DNA of 64,000 nt from Alphaproteobacteria bacterium AO1-B. GTDB taxonomy: Bacteria; Pseudomonadota; Alphaproteobacteria; Rhizobiales; Stappiaceae. The stretch's first letter is position 1; the number at the start of each line of letters is the position of its first letter. The stretch is from the NCBI GenBank assembly GCA_001890945.1, contig MLAX01000002.1, forward strand, positions 496,001 through 560,000, written 5' to 3'. Below, one piece after another: positions 26,480-35,517 of this stretch. Position numbers and translations under genes: made by a program. Under the pieces are notes generated by a model, which did not search any database, had not been told where the DNA came from, and was given only the letters and a program-made list of their open reading frames with translations.

Positions 26480-27649
26480 ATGTCCCGCCGCTCCGACCCG
26501 GTTTATCTCGATCATAACGCAGGTGCGCCCATGCGCCCTGACGTGCGTGATGCGATGATCACCGTGCTTCAGGACGCAGGAAATGCCTCTTCCGTTCACA
26601 CCCATGGCCGGAAGGCGCGGGGCAGGATCGAGGAAGCCCGCGAAGCGGTTGCCCGCCTGTGCGGTGCCAAAACCCGGGCTGTAACCTTTGTGTCTGGTGG
26701 TACGGAAGCCAACATGACGGCGCTGGCGCCTGCGTGGCAGGATCAGGGTACGCCCGTTTATCTCGACAAGTTGTTCCGCAGCGCGGTCGAACACCCATCC
26801 GTTGTGACCGGCGGGCGGTTCCCGGTGATGGATCAGGTAGTTGTTCCAGTTGATTCGAATGGCGTGGTCGATCTCGGGGCGTTGGAAGACCTGATCAAGG
26901 ATGCCGCGCCCAGCCTGATTTCGGTCATGGCAGCAAACAATGAGACTGGGGTCATCGAGCCGCTCACAGACATTGGCGCGCTGGCTGCGAAATACGGTCA
27001 CTTTTTCCATGTCGACGCGGTTCAGGCAGCCGGCCGGATGCCGATTGACATTGAAGCCTGGGGCGCGGATGTCATCACGCTGTCTGCACACAAGTTTGGT
27101 GGCCCTCAAGGCATGGGTGCTGTCGTCGTCCGGTCCACGGCACGTGTTCCAGCGCCGCTGATGGTCGGCGGGGGCCAGGAAAACTGGCGCCGGGGCGGTA
27201 CGGAAAACGTCTCCGCAATTGCTGGCTTTGGTATTGCGGCGCAGGCGGCCCTTGAGGACGCGGCCGATACATCCCATTTTGTGGCCCTGAGGGAAAAACT
27301 CGAAGACGGCTTGCGGGCAGTGTGCCCGGAGACAGTCATCTTCGGTGAGGGCACCGACCGGTTGGTCAACACTGTTTGTTTCGCCGTTCCCGGCATAGCA
27401 GCTGAAACCGCACTGATCGCTTTTGACCTGGAACGCGTATCTGTTTCATCGGGGTCTGCTTGTTCGTCCGGAAAAGTATCCGTGTCGCATGTTCTGACCG
27501 CGATGGGTGTGGATGAAGACACGGCGCGCGGCGCTCTCAGGATCAGCATGGGCTGGGACACGGGCACACAGGAAATCGACCGGTTTTTAGAGGTTTGGCC
27601 GAAGATCGTCGACCGGCTGAACCCGGAAGCACGCCATAAGGCTGCGTGA
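26480..27649 (+). CDS. cysteine desulfurase, IscS/NifS type (class I)
   Basis: This PLP enzyme takes sulfur from cysteine for Fe-S clusters and other thio-compounds. The 389-residue protein has YLDHNAGAPM at residues 9-18, the PLP lysine K205 in LSAHKFGGP, and the mobile loop SSGSACSSG with catalytic Cys328. ATG 26480 has AGAGG 5 bases upstream; a longer in-frame start at 26369 would run through the promoter region and is rejected. It is the first gene of the suf run, giving this cluster two desulfurases (a SufS lies at 31482-32738). Substituted asparagine in the N-terminal motif (DHNAGAP rather than DNNATT) is common in alphaproteobacterial members. Confidence 0.9.
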   Translation: MSRRSDPVYLDHNAGAPMRPDVRDAMITVLQDAGNASSVHTHGRKARGRIEEAREAVARLCGAKTRAVTFVSGGTEANMTALAPAWQDQGTPVYLDKLFRSAVEHPSVVTGGRFPVMDQVVVPVDSNGVVDLGALEDLIKDAAPSLISVMAANNETGVIEPLTDIGALAAKYGHFFHVDAVQAAGRMPIDIEAWGADVITLSAHKFGGPQGMGAVVVRSTARVPAPLMVGGGQENWRRGGTENVSAIAGFGIAAQAALEDAADTSHFVALREKLEDGLRAVCPETVIFGEGTDRLVNTVCFAVPGIAAETALIAFDLERVSVSSGSACSSGKVSVSHVLTAMGVDEDTARGALRISMGWDTGTQEIDRFLEVWPKIVDRLNPEARHKAA

Positions 27650-27755
27650 GGCACGGAATCTGGCGGGAAACCGCCATCACACCTTGGGCCGCAGTTCGCG
27701 GCACATGGACATGCAAAAGACGCGGACACGTCCGTCCGCATAATGGAGGCAAGCG

Positions 27756-29228
27756 ATGCCAGCTGTACAGGAAACCATCGACCAGGTGAAAGCCATCGAT
27801 GTTGACCAGTATAAATACGGCTTTGTAACCGATATCGAGTCGGAAAAGGGTGCCAAGGGTTTGTCCGAGGAAACCATCCGGTTCCTGTCGGCGAAAAAAG
27901 ACGAACCCGAGTGGATGACCGAGTGGCGCCTTGATGCCTTGCGCCGCTTCCAGCAGATGGAAGAGCCGGATTGGGCGCGCGTCTCCTACCCGAAGATCGA
28001 CTTTGACGAGCTCTACTACTGGGCAGCGCCGAAGTCCGTCGAAGGGCCGAAGAGCCTGGACGAGGTCGATCCGGAACTCCTGGAAACCTATGAAAAGCTT
28101 GGCATTCCGCTGCGCGAGCAGGAAATCCTGGCAGGTGTCGCGCCTGAAAACCGGGTCGCTGTCGACGCTGTCTTCGATTCCGTTTCCGTTGTCACGACGT
28201 TCAAGGAAGAACTGAAGAAGGCCGGTGTCATCTTCTGTTCGATTTCCGAGGCGATGCGCGAGTATCCGGACCTTGTGAAGAAGTACATCGGGTCCGTGGT
28301 TCCGGTGACCGATAACTATTATGCTACGCTGAACTCGGCCGTTTTCTCCGACGGATCCTTCGTCTACATCCCGGAAGGCGTGCGCTGCCCGATGGAGCTG
28401 TCGACCTACTTCCGGATCAACGAGCAGAACACGGGCCAGTTTGAGCGCACGCTGATCATCGCCGACAAGGGCTCCTACGTTTCCTATCTGGAAGGCTGTA
28501 CGGCACCGCAGCGCGATGAAAACCAGCTGCATGCAGCGGTCGTGGAACTGGTTGCGCTGGACGATGCGGAGATCAAGTACTCCACTGTTCAGAACTGGTT
28601 CCCGGGCGACAAGGACGGCAAGGGCGGCATCTACAACTTCGTCACCAAGCGGGGCGATTGCCGCGGCAAAAACTCCAAGATCTCCTGGACCCAGGTCGAG
28701 ACTGGCTCCGCGATCACCTGGAAGTACCCGTCCTGCATTTTGCGCGGTGACAACTCCCGTGGTGAGTTCTACTCGATCGCGGTGTCCAACGGTCACCAGC
28801 AAATCGACAGCGGCACCAAGATGATCCACCTCGGCAAGAACACGTCGAGCCGGGTGATTTCCAAGGGCATTTCTGCCGGCAAGTCGGAAAACACCTACCG
28901 TGGTCTGATTTCAGCCCACCGCAAGGCCTCCAACGCCCGCAACTTCACCCAGTGTGACAGTCTCCTGATCGGCCAGGAATGCGGCGCGCATACGGTGCCT
29001 TACATTGAAAGCAAGAACGCAACGGCACAGTTCGAGCACGAGGCGACCACCTCGAAGATTTCGGACGACCAAATGTTCTACTGCTTGCAACGCGGGATGA
29101 ACGAAGAAGAAGCGGTGGCGCTGATCGTCAACGGCTTCGTCAAGGACGTCATCCAGCAGCTGCCAATGGAATTCGCTGTTGAAGCTCAAAAGCTGATCTC
29201 GATCAGCCTCGAAGGATCCGTGGGCTAA
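27756..29228 (+). CDS. sufB: Fe-S cluster assembly scaffold SufB
   Basis: SufB, with SufC and SufD, forms the SufBC2D scaffold on which Fe-S clusters are built. The 490-residue length is usual. Conserved segments are [18 protein letters not shown] near the start, [24 protein letters not shown] text (here [16 protein letters not shown]), the core [20 protein letters not shown], and the C-terminal [19 protein letters not shown] with the conserved cysteines. It is 106 bases after the desulfurase gene and 59 bases before sufC. Confidence 0.97.
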   Translation: MPAVQETIDQVKAIDVDQYKYGFVTDIESEKGAKGLSEETIRFLSAKKDEPEWMTEWRLDALRRFQQMEEPDWARVSYPKIDFDELYYWAAPKSVEGPKSLDEVDPELLETYEKLGIPLREQEILAGVAPENRVAVDAVFDSVSVVTTFKEELKKAGVIFCSISEAMREYPDLVKKYIGSVVPVTDNYYATLNSAVFSDGSFVYIPEGVRCPMELSTYFRINEQNTGQFERTLIIADKGSYVSYLEGCTAPQRDENQLHAAVVELVALDDAEIKYSTVQNWFPGDKDGKGGIYNFVTKRGDCRGKNSKISWTQVETGSAITWKYPSCILRGDNSRGEFYSIAVSNGHQQIDSGTKMIHLGKNTSSRVISKGISAGKSENTYRGLISAHRKASNARNFTQCDSLLIGQECGAHTVPYIESKNATAQFEHEATTSKISDDQMFYCLQRGMNEEEAVALIVNGFVKDVIQQLPMEFAVEAQKLISISLEGSVG

Positions 29229-29287
29229 GCCCGCCTGAAAATTTGGTTTGGGCGACGACTGCCCTTTGAATGACAAGGAACATCTCA

Positions 29288-30043
29288 ATGCTTGAGATCA
29301 AAAACCTGCACGCTCGCATCGCGGAAGACGAAACAGAAATCCTGCGCGGCATTGACCTCACCGTCAACGCTGGCGAAGTCCACGCCATCATGGGCCCGAA
29401 CGGCTCCGGCAAGTCCACGCTTTCCTACATCCTGGCCGGTAAGGACGACTATGAAGTCACCGAAGGCGAGATCCTGTTCAACGGCGAAAACATGCTCGAC
29501 ATGGAGCCGGACGAGCGGGCGGCAGCCGGCATGTTCCTGGCGTTTCAGTACCCGATCGAAATTCCGGGTGTCGCGACCATGGAATTCCTGAAGACAGCGA
29601 TGAATGCACAGCGCAAGGCGCGTGGTGAAGACACCCTGTCCATTCCGGACTTCATGAAGCGCGTCAAGGAAGCCGCGGCTCACCTGAACGTCTCCATGGA
29701 TATGCTGAAGCGGCCGCTGAACGTTGGTTTTTCGGGTGGTGAGAAGAAGCGCGCTGAAATCCTTCAGATGTCTCTTCTGGAGCCGAAGCTTTGCGTGCTG
29801 GACGAGACCGATTCCGGCCTCGACATAGACGCTCTGCGCATCGTCTCCGAAGGTGTCAACAAGCTGCGCGGTCCGGACCGGGCCATGGTTGTGATCACAC
29901 ACTATCAGCGCCTTCTCGATCACATTGTCCCCGATGTTGTCCACGTGTTGTCCAAAGGCAAGATCGTGAAGACAGGCGACAAGGACCTGGCGCTTGAACT
30001 GGAGAAAAACGGTTACGCTGACATCATCAACGCAGCCGCTTGA
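29288..30043 (+). CDS. sufC: Fe-S cluster assembly ATPase SufC
   Basis: SufC is the ABC-type ATPase of the SufBC2D complex. The 251-residue protein has Walker A GPNGSGKS (residues 36-43), the Q-loop AFQYPIEIPGV, the signature FSGGEKKR (about 142-149) and Walker B LCVLDETDSGLDIDA. I chose ATG 29288, which has AAGGA 8 bases upstream and gives MLEIKNLHA, over an in-frame ATG at 29270. sufD begins 13 bases after its stop. Confidence 0.97.
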   Translation: MLEIKNLHARIAEDETEILRGIDLTVNAGEVHAIMGPNGSGKSTLSYILAGKDDYEVTEGEILFNGENMLDMEPDERAAAGMFLAFQYPIEIPGVATMEFLKTAMNAQRKARGEDTLSIPDFMKRVKEAAAHLNVSMDMLKRPLNVGFSGGEKKRAEILQMSLLEPKLCVLDETDSGLDIDALRIVSEGVNKLRGPDRAMVVITHYQRLLDHIVPDVVHVLSKGKIVKTGDKDLALELEKNGYADIINAAA

Positions 30044-30056
30044 TAGGAGCCGCGAC

Positions 30057-31376
30057 ATGAACGCAAATGCACCCATCAGGAACACCCAGGCCGAAAGCGA
30101 CCTGATCGACCGGTACGACGCGGCCAAGAGCGCACTCGCAGGCTCCGTTGCAGTCTCAGCCTTGCGCGATAACGCGCTTGGCCAGATCAAGGACAAGGGC
30201 CTGCCGCACCGCCGCGTTGAGGAGTACAAATACTCCGATCTGCGTGCCTTCATGAAGTCTGCGGCACCGCTGGCAACCGCTGCCGACAGTTCCGCTGTCA
30301 AAGGCGTTCTTGAAGCCTCCGAGACCTTCGGCGATCTGGCTCGTTTCAAGATTGTTGTCGCCAATGGGAGTTTTGTTGCAGAGCTGTCGGATGTTGACGC
30401 GCTCGCTGCAGAAGGTGTCACAGTCTCTAATCTCACGGATGCATTATCCAGTGACGAAGGCGCACAGCTTCTGAAGTCGCCCAAGACCGGACCGAATGAC
30501 GGTTTGGTTGCGCTGAACACGGCCTTTGTTCAAGGCGGCGTGGTTGTCGCCGTGAAGGACGGCGCGGAGGTCTCCAAGCCGCTTGAGCTGGTTCAGCTGG
30601 CAACCGCAACCGGGGCACAGGTGGTCCGCAACAAGATCACTGTTGGCAAGGGCGCCAAGCTGCGTGTTCTGGAAAGCTTTTCAGGCGACACCGGTGCCGG
30701 TGAGATCAATACTGTGTTTGACTACGACGTTGCAGACAATGCATCCGTTGCAGCAACGCGGCTGATTGTCGGCAAGACCGATGCAGCGCGTCTTCTGACG
30801 ACGATCGCAACGCTTGGAGCCGAGGCTGAATTCAAATCGCTCGGCTTCATCGCAGGGCCGCAATTCGTCCGGAACCAGCAGTTCATCAACTTCACCGGCG
30901 AAAACTCCGAGGCCAAGATCTACGGTGTTTCAATGGCCGGCGGATCTGATCTTGCCGATCAGACACTGATCGTCGATCACGCTGTACCGCATTGTAACAG
31001 CCGTGAATTCTTCAAGACCGTGCTCGATGGCGAAGCCCGGGGTGTTTATCAGGGCCGGATCAACGTTGCTCCGCATGCCCAGAAGACCGACGGCGAAATG
31101 ATGACCCAGGCGCTGCTGCTCTCTGAGACAGCGGAAATGGCGAACAAGCCGGAGCTGGAAATCTTCGCGGACGACGTTCTGTGTGCCCATGGTGCGACCA
31201 GCGGTCAGATCGATGAAGATCTTCTGTTCTATCTCCGTGCCCGCGGCATCCCGGAAGACGAGGCAAAGACACTTCTCGTTCTTGCCTTCCTTTCCGAAGC
31301 CATTGAAGAGTATGGCGAAGATGACGTGACCGAAGGCCTGGAACAGCGGGTCCGCGACTGGTTGGCCGGTCACTGA
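30057..31376 (+). CDS. sufD: Fe-S cluster assembly protein SufD
   Basis: SufD pairs with SufB in the scaffold and helps iron entry. The 439-residue protein shows the N-terminal helical segment, RVEEYKYSDLRAFM (about residues 53-66), the beta-helix core with VVVAVKDGAEVSKPLEL, and the C-terminal block KTDGEMMTQALLLSETAEM, followed by DVLCAHGATSGQIDEDLLFYLRARG (split here as CAHGATSG with its conserved His). ATG 30057 has GGAGC 7 bases upstream and lies 13 bases after sufC. Two hairpins lie between it and sufS. Confidence 0.96.
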   Translation: MNANAPIRNTQAESDLIDRYDAAKSALAGSVAVSALRDNALGQIKDKGLPHRRVEEYKYSDLRAFMKSAAPLATAADSSAVKGVLEASETFGDLARFKIVVANGSFVAELSDVDALAAEGVTVSNLTDALSSDEGAQLLKSPKTGPNDGLVALNTAFVQGGVVVAVKDGAEVSKPLELVQLATATGAQVVRNKITVGKGAKLRVLESFSGDTGAGEINTVFDYDVADNASVAATRLIVGKTDAARLLTTIATLGAEAEFKSLGFIAGPQFVRNQQFINFTGENSEAKIYGVSMAGGSDLADQTLIVDHAVPHCNSREFFKTVLDGEARGVYQGRINVAPHAQKTDGEMMTQALLLSETAEMANKPELEIFADDVLCAHGATSGQIDEDLLFYLRARGIPEDEAKTLLVLAFLSEAIEEYGEDDVTEGLEQRVRDWLAGH

Positions 31377-31385
31377 TGATGTGGT

Positions 31386-31453
31386 TGCGCGGGTTGGGCA
31401 AATCCGCGCACACTCTTGTTTTCCGCCGGGTGATGAAGCATTTCTGCGGAAAA
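31386..31453 (+). repeat. two tandem hairpins between sufD and sufS
   Basis: TGCGCGG (31386-31392) pairs with CCGCGCA (31404-31410), and TTTTCCGC (31419-31426) pairs with GCGGAAAA (31446-31453); the latter is followed by GGATTTTTGG. They may reduce read-through into sufS or protect mRNA ends. The second could be a leaky terminator. Confidence 0.5.
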
Positions 31454-31481
31454 GGATTTTTGGAATAAGGAGCAGCGCCGC

Positions 31482-32738
31482 ATGACGGTCGCAACCGCAC
31501 AAGAGACCACGATATCGACGGCATACGATGTTGAGGCGATCCGCAAGGATTTCCCGATCCTTGCGCGCGAGGTCTATGGAAAGCCGCTGGTTTATCTCGA
31601 CAATGGCGCCTCGGCGCAAAAACCTCAGGCGGTGATCGATGCGGTGACCAAGGCGTATAGCCATGAATACGCCAACGTCCACCGGGGTCTGCATTACCTG
31701 TCCAATACGGCCACTGATAACTTCGAAGCGGCGCGGGAAAAGGTTCGCCGTTTCCTGAACGCTGGTTCCGTCGACAATATTGTTTTCACCAAGTCAACCA
31801 CCGAAGCGATCAATCTCGTTGCCTATGGTCTCGGCGGGAAGTTCTTCGCAGAGGGCGATGAGATCGTTCTGTCGATCATGGAGCACCACTCCAACATCGT
31901 GCCTTGGCACTTCCACCGGGAGCGGCACGGGGCAAAGTTGAAGTGGGTCTATGTCCGTGAGGATGGCTCGTTTGATCTGGAGGCGTTCAAGGACGCGTTG
32001 ACCGACCGGACCAAGCTCGTCGCTATCACGCATATGTCCAACGTTCTTGGAACCGTTGTTCCGGTCAAGGAGATCTGTGAAATCGCGCATGAGCGCGGCA
32101 TTCAGGTCCTCGTGGACGGAAGTCAGGCTGCCGTGCATATGCCGGTCGATGTTCAGGACATTGGTTGCGACTATTACGTTTTCACAGGTCACAAGGTGTA
32201 CGGCCCGTCGGGCATCGGCGTGCTTTACGGCAAGCCGGAACGTTTGGAAGCGTTGCGTCCGTTCCAGGGCGGCGGAGAAATGATCCTCGATGTGACCGAG
32301 GATGATGTGACGTACAATGCACCGCCACACCGGTTTGAAGCCGGCACCCCGCCGATCGTTCAGGCGATTGGTCTTGGAGCTGCGCTGGACTACATGGATT
32401 CGATTGGCCGCGATAACATTGCGCGCCATGAGGAAGATCTGAAAATCTACGCGCATGAAAAACTGCGCCAGATCAACTCACTCCGAATATTCGGCGATGC
32501 ACCGGGGAAGGGGGCCATCATCTCATTTGAGATCGAGGGAGCCCACGCTCATGATGTCTCGACGATCATTGACCGGTCTGGCGTGGCGGTTCGTGCGGGC
32601 ACACATTGCGCTCAGCCCCTATTGGCAAAATATGGTGTAACCTCTACATGCCGGGCAAGTTTTGGAATGTACAACACGCGCGATGAAGTCGACGCGCTGT
32701 ATGAAGCGCTCGTAAAGGCGCAGAGCTTCTTCGGGTAA
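31482..32738 (+). CDS. sufS: cysteine desulfurase SufS (class II)
   Basis: SufS provides sulfur to the SufBC2D scaffold, usually with a SufE or SufU partner, which is not in this window. The 418-residue protein has the class II features: YLDNGASAQKP (about 38-48), HHSNIVPW, the PLP lysine K238 in FTGHKVYGPSG, RAGTHCAQPL and the catalytic Cys390 in TSTCRASFGMYN. ATG 31482 is preceded by AAGGAG. sufT follows after 6 bases. Confidence 0.96.
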   Translation: MTVATAQETTISTAYDVEAIRKDFPILAREVYGKPLVYLDNGASAQKPQAVIDAVTKAYSHEYANVHRGLHYLSNTATDNFEAAREKVRRFLNAGSVDNIVFTKSTTEAINLVAYGLGGKFFAEGDEIVLSIMEHHSNIVPWHFHRERHGAKLKWVYVREDGSFDLEAFKDALTDRTKLVAITHMSNVLGTVVPVKEICEIAHERGIQVLVDGSQAAVHMPVDVQDIGCDYYVFTGHKVYGPSGIGVLYGKPERLEALRPFQGGGEMILDVTEDDVTYNAPPHRFEAGTPPIVQAIGLGAALDYMDSIGRDNIARHEEDLKIYAHEKLRQINSLRIFGDAPGKGAIISFEIEGAHAHDVSTIIDRSGVAVRAGTHCAQPLLAKYGVTSTCRASFGMYNTRDEVDALYEALVKAQSFFG

Positions 32739-32744
32739 GGACCG

Positions 32745-33146
32745 ATGGACATGGATAACGCGACCACGATCGATACGAATGCAGCTGGTGAGGAGCTCCA
32801 GGCTGAGGTAAGCGCCCAAAGCGCGATCTCTCCGGCCGAACTCGACCGGCTGACGACGGACATCATCGGTGCTCTGAAAACCGTCTACGATCCGGAAATT
32901 CCGTGTGACATCTATGAGCTCGGCCTGATTTACAAGGTAGATATCGAAGATGACCGGTCGATCAACATCGATATGACCCTCACGGCGCCGGGGTGTCCCG
33001 TTGCAGGTGAAATGCCGGGTTGGGTTGAGAACGCTGTTGCCTCTGTTGCCGGCGTTGGCCCGGTGACTGTCGACATGGTCTTTGACCCGCCCTGGACGCC
33101 GGACCGCATGTCCGATGAGGCCAAGGTCGCGCTCAACTGGTATTGA
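32745..33146 (+). CDS. sufT: SUF system assembly factor SufT (MIP18/DUF59 family)
   Basis: SufT proteins help mature Fe-S proteins under iron limitation or high demand. The 133-residue protein has a variable, acidic N-terminus (about 1-30), then the DUF59 domain: LKTVYDPEIPCDIYELGLIY (about residues 44-63), MTLTAPGCPVAGEMPGWVE with the conserved cysteine, and the C-terminal VDMVFDPPWTPDRMSDEAK. It lies 6 bases after sufS and 69 bases before the iscA-like gene. Confidence 0.94.
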   Translation: MDMDNATTIDTNAAGEELQAEVSAQSAISPAELDRLTTDIIGALKTVYDPEIPCDIYELGLIYKVDIEDDRSINIDMTLTAPGCPVAGEMPGWVENAVASVAGVGPVTVDMVFDPPWTPDRMSDEAKVALNWY

Positions 33147-33215
33147 GTTCTTCCCTTTGTATCCTTAAGCTGAGTTCCTATATCAGGTTAAACTCCTGAG
33201 ACTGCTTGAGAGGAC

Positions 33216-33599
33216 ATGATGGCTTCTGCCTCAAAATTCCAGGTCATGACATTGACCGATGCTGCCGCAGAACGGGTCTGCGAACTTGTCGATAACGCGG
33301 ACAAGCCGGCATTGGGTCTGCGCGTCGGCATCAAAAAAGGCGGCTGCGCTGGTATGGAATACGCCATGGATCTCGTCGAAGAGGCGAGCCCCGGCGATGA
33401 TGTGATCGAAGACAAGGGTGCAAAGATCTTTGTCGACCCGTCCGCCGTGCTTTTCCTGCTCGGAACGGAAATGGACTTTGAAGTGACCAAGTTCCGGTCC
33501 GGATTCGTCTTCAAGAACCCGAACGAAGTGTCTGCCTGCGGTTGTGGCGAATCTGTGTCTCTTCAGGCAGCGGACCTCAGCGCACATGCGCGGAATTGA
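33216..33599 (+). CDS. A-type Fe-S carrier protein (IscA/SufA-like)
   Basis: A 127-residue HesB/IscA-family carrier that moves clusters from the scaffold to targets. The three ligands are present: Cys44 in KKGGCAGMEY, and Cys108 and Cys110 in SACGCGES. GAGAGG lies 7 bases before ATG 33216; a second ATG follows at once. It is the last suf gene before tenA and differs from the ErpA at 42336-42677, which has the GGGCSGLQY form. Whether to call it SufA or IscA is a naming choice. Confidence 0.93.
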   Translation: MMASASKFQVMTLTDAAAERVCELVDNADKPALGLRVGIKKGGCAGMEYAMDLVEEASPGDDVIEDKGAKIFVDPSAVLFLLGTEMDFEVTKFRSGFVFKNPNEVSACGCGESVSLQAADLSAHARN

Positions 33600-33630
33600 T
33601 TGACCATACTCCAATATTTCAGGGGATAGC

Positions 33631-34293
33631 GTGAAGTTGTTTGAGCGGCTGAAGGCCGATGCGGCACCGCAATGGGCGTCTTATGTTGACCACGAGTTCG
33701 TTCGCCAGCTCGGCAAAGGGGATCTCCCGCTCAGCGCATTCAAACACTATCTGGTCCAGGACTATCTGTTTCTGATCCAGTTTGCGCGGGCCTATGCGCT
33801 CGCCATTTATAAAAGCCCGACAGTTGGCGACATGCGTCAGTCACTTGAGGGCGTTAAGGCCATACTGGATGTCGAGCTGGACCTACACCTGGAGCTTTGT
33901 GGCACCTGGGGCATGACACGCGAAGATATTGAAAGTGCCCCAGAAGATACACCTACTATGGCTTACACGCGCTTTGTTCTGGATGCCGGCATGTCCGGCG
34001 ATCTCCTGGATCTGCAAGCAGCACTCGCCCCGTGTGTGATCGGCTATGCCGAAATCGGGTCAGCGCTGATGAATGCGGGTGCGGCCACCGACAGCAATCC
34101 TTACAGCCGCTGGATCCAGGAATATGGCAGTGATGCCTATCAGGATCTGGCCAAGGGGTTTGCCAACTGGATTGACGAGACGGGGGACGTCTATCTGACC
34201 GAAGCACGGTATCCGCGGCTTTTGGCCTTGTTCGAAAAGGCAAGCCGATTGGAAGCGGATTTCTGGCAGATGGGATTGGACGCGGAAGACTAG
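33631..34293 (+). CDS. tenA: TenA-family aminopyrimidine aminohydrolase (thiaminase II)
   Basis: TenA salvages degraded thiamin by hydrolysing aminomethyl-pyrimidine. The 220-residue helical protein keeps the catalytic residues of the Cys class: Asp44 in VQDYLF, Cys135 in ALAPCVIGYAEIG and Glu208 in RLEADFW, matching B. subtilis TenA Asp44, Cys135 and Glu205. The start is GTG 33631 with AGGGGA 6 bases upstream. It sits 31 bases after the iscA-like gene, likely as the tail of the suf transcript. No thiamin-pyrophosphate riboswitch is visible upstream. Confidence 0.94.
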   Translation: MKLFERLKADAAPQWASYVDHEFVRQLGKGDLPLSAFKHYLVQDYLFLIQFARAYALAIYKSPTVGDMRQSLEGVKAILDVELDLHLELCGTWGMTREDIESAPEDTPTMAYTRFVLDAGMSGDLLDLQAALAPCVIGYAEIGSALMNAGAATDSNPYSRWIQEYGSDAYQDLAKGFANWIDETGDVYLTEARYPRLLALFEKASRLEADFWQMGLDAED

Positions 34294-34329
34294 GTCCGGG
34301 AGATAGTTTCAGGAGGCCGTCGTCGGTTG

Positions 34330-35391
34330 TTAGGCAACGTTTTCCTGGTTCTCTTTCATTTCGAGATCGTTTTCGGTTTTCACGAGGTTACGGCCAGCGT
34401 TCTTGGCCGCATACATTGCTTCATCAGCACGCGAGACGATGGTGTGCTCGTTATCGTCCGGCTTGTAGGCTGCAATACCGGCGGAAATCGTGATGCGCCC
34501 AAGGTTTTCACCCGTCGAGCGCTTAACAAGTTCCTTGGCCATAACAGCAGCACGGATCTTTTCTGCCACTTCAACAGCTTCGTCCAACCCGGCATGTGGC
34601 AAGATGATCGCGAACTCCTCGCCGCCATATCTGCACGCAATGTCTTGGCTTGAAATGTTTTGTTTCACGGACAAGGCAACGAGGCGCAATACCTGATCGC
34701 CCGTCTGGTGACCGTACGTGTCGTTGAACTTCTTGAAATGATCTATGTCCGTCATCAACAACGCAAACCCACGGCCACTCTCTATGGAGTTCCGGATCAC
34801 CTTCTCGAGCGAATTGTCGAAGTGCTTGCGATTGTTAAGGGTTGTCAGCTCATCAATCAGAGACTCATAGCGGATCGCTTCAAGCGAGGACTGCAAGTTC
34901 TCAATGTGCTTTTTTGATTCCAACAGCTGGCTTTCCAGCTTCCTGTTGGATGCAACCGCATTTTGGGTGGATTTGACCAGATGCGTTACATAAAGCTTCA
35001 GTTTATCCGGATCGGTGATCCCGGAGATCTTAAGGCCGGCCTGCTCAAGAGCGGCACCGTAGTCGGATGTCGCATCAGCGCTCAGCTTCAGTGTTTCGAC
35101 AATCTCTTCAACTTCGCGGGAAACTTTTGAGCCGACATCATCGAGGCGGTCACCCAGGCGGGTCGGGGATAAGAAACGACCATAGAGGGACAGCATCTCA
35201 TCGGTGCTGATTCGGCCGTTTTCTTTTACAGCTTCGTTGATAGCGCGATTGAGGCCCTGGTTGTATCCGGCGGAATATGTGTACCAGAGTTCATAAGAGC
35301 GCGGATAAGCGGGTAAGGTGTTTTTCCTTATGTACCCGATCGCGGACTCACCGTATCCGATGGTCCTGATATGATCGTCCTTATCCGACAT
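34330..35391 (-). CDS. diguanylate cyclase (GGDEF domain)
   Basis: This 353-residue protein should make cyclic di-GMP. The C-terminal GGDEF domain starts at about residue 178 (LIDELTTLNNRKHF), with the metal-binding DIDHFKKFND and the active-site loop GGEEF at 256-260. The inhibitory RxxD site is not conserved (SSQD before the loop), so product inhibition is probably lost. The N-terminal 170 residues are predicted cytoplasmic, with PAYPRSYELWYTY (about 28-40) typical of a widespread alphaproteobacterial input region of unknown ligand, then a coiled coil (about 140-175). ATG 35391 has GAGAG upstream; an earlier in-frame start is at 35427. Confidence 0.93.
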   Translation of the reverse strand: MSDKDDHIRTIGYGESAIGYIRKNTLPAYPRSYELWYTYSAGYNQGLNRAINEAVKENGRISTDEMLSLYGRFLSPTRLGDRLDDVGSKVSREVEEIVETLKLSADATSDYGAALEQAGLKISGITDPDKLKLYVTHLVKSTQNAVASNRKLESQLLESKKHIENLQSSLEAIRYESLIDELTTLNNRKHFDNSLEKVIRNSIESGRGFALLMTDIDHFKKFNDTYGHQTGDQVLRLVALSVKQNISSQDIACRYGGEEFAIILPHAGLDEAVEVAEKIRAAVMAKELVKRSTGENLGRITISAGIAAYKPDDNEHTIVSRADEAMYAAKNAGRNLVKTENDLEMKENQENVA

Positions 35392-35517
35392 CAGTTTTCT
35401 CTCAGTCAAGTCTTCTTCGGTGGCCACCCCACACGGCCCGAATTCTTGACATCCAAAATCTGACGTAACGTTTAAGGACGAGTTAAATAATTTGGTCGAG
35501 TTCCTGCAAGTTGGGGA

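Noticed and set aside
33147..33215. Thiamin-pyrophosphate riboswitch near tenA
   Set aside because: CTGAGA-like text occurs before the iscA-like gene, but the second conserved arm is missing.
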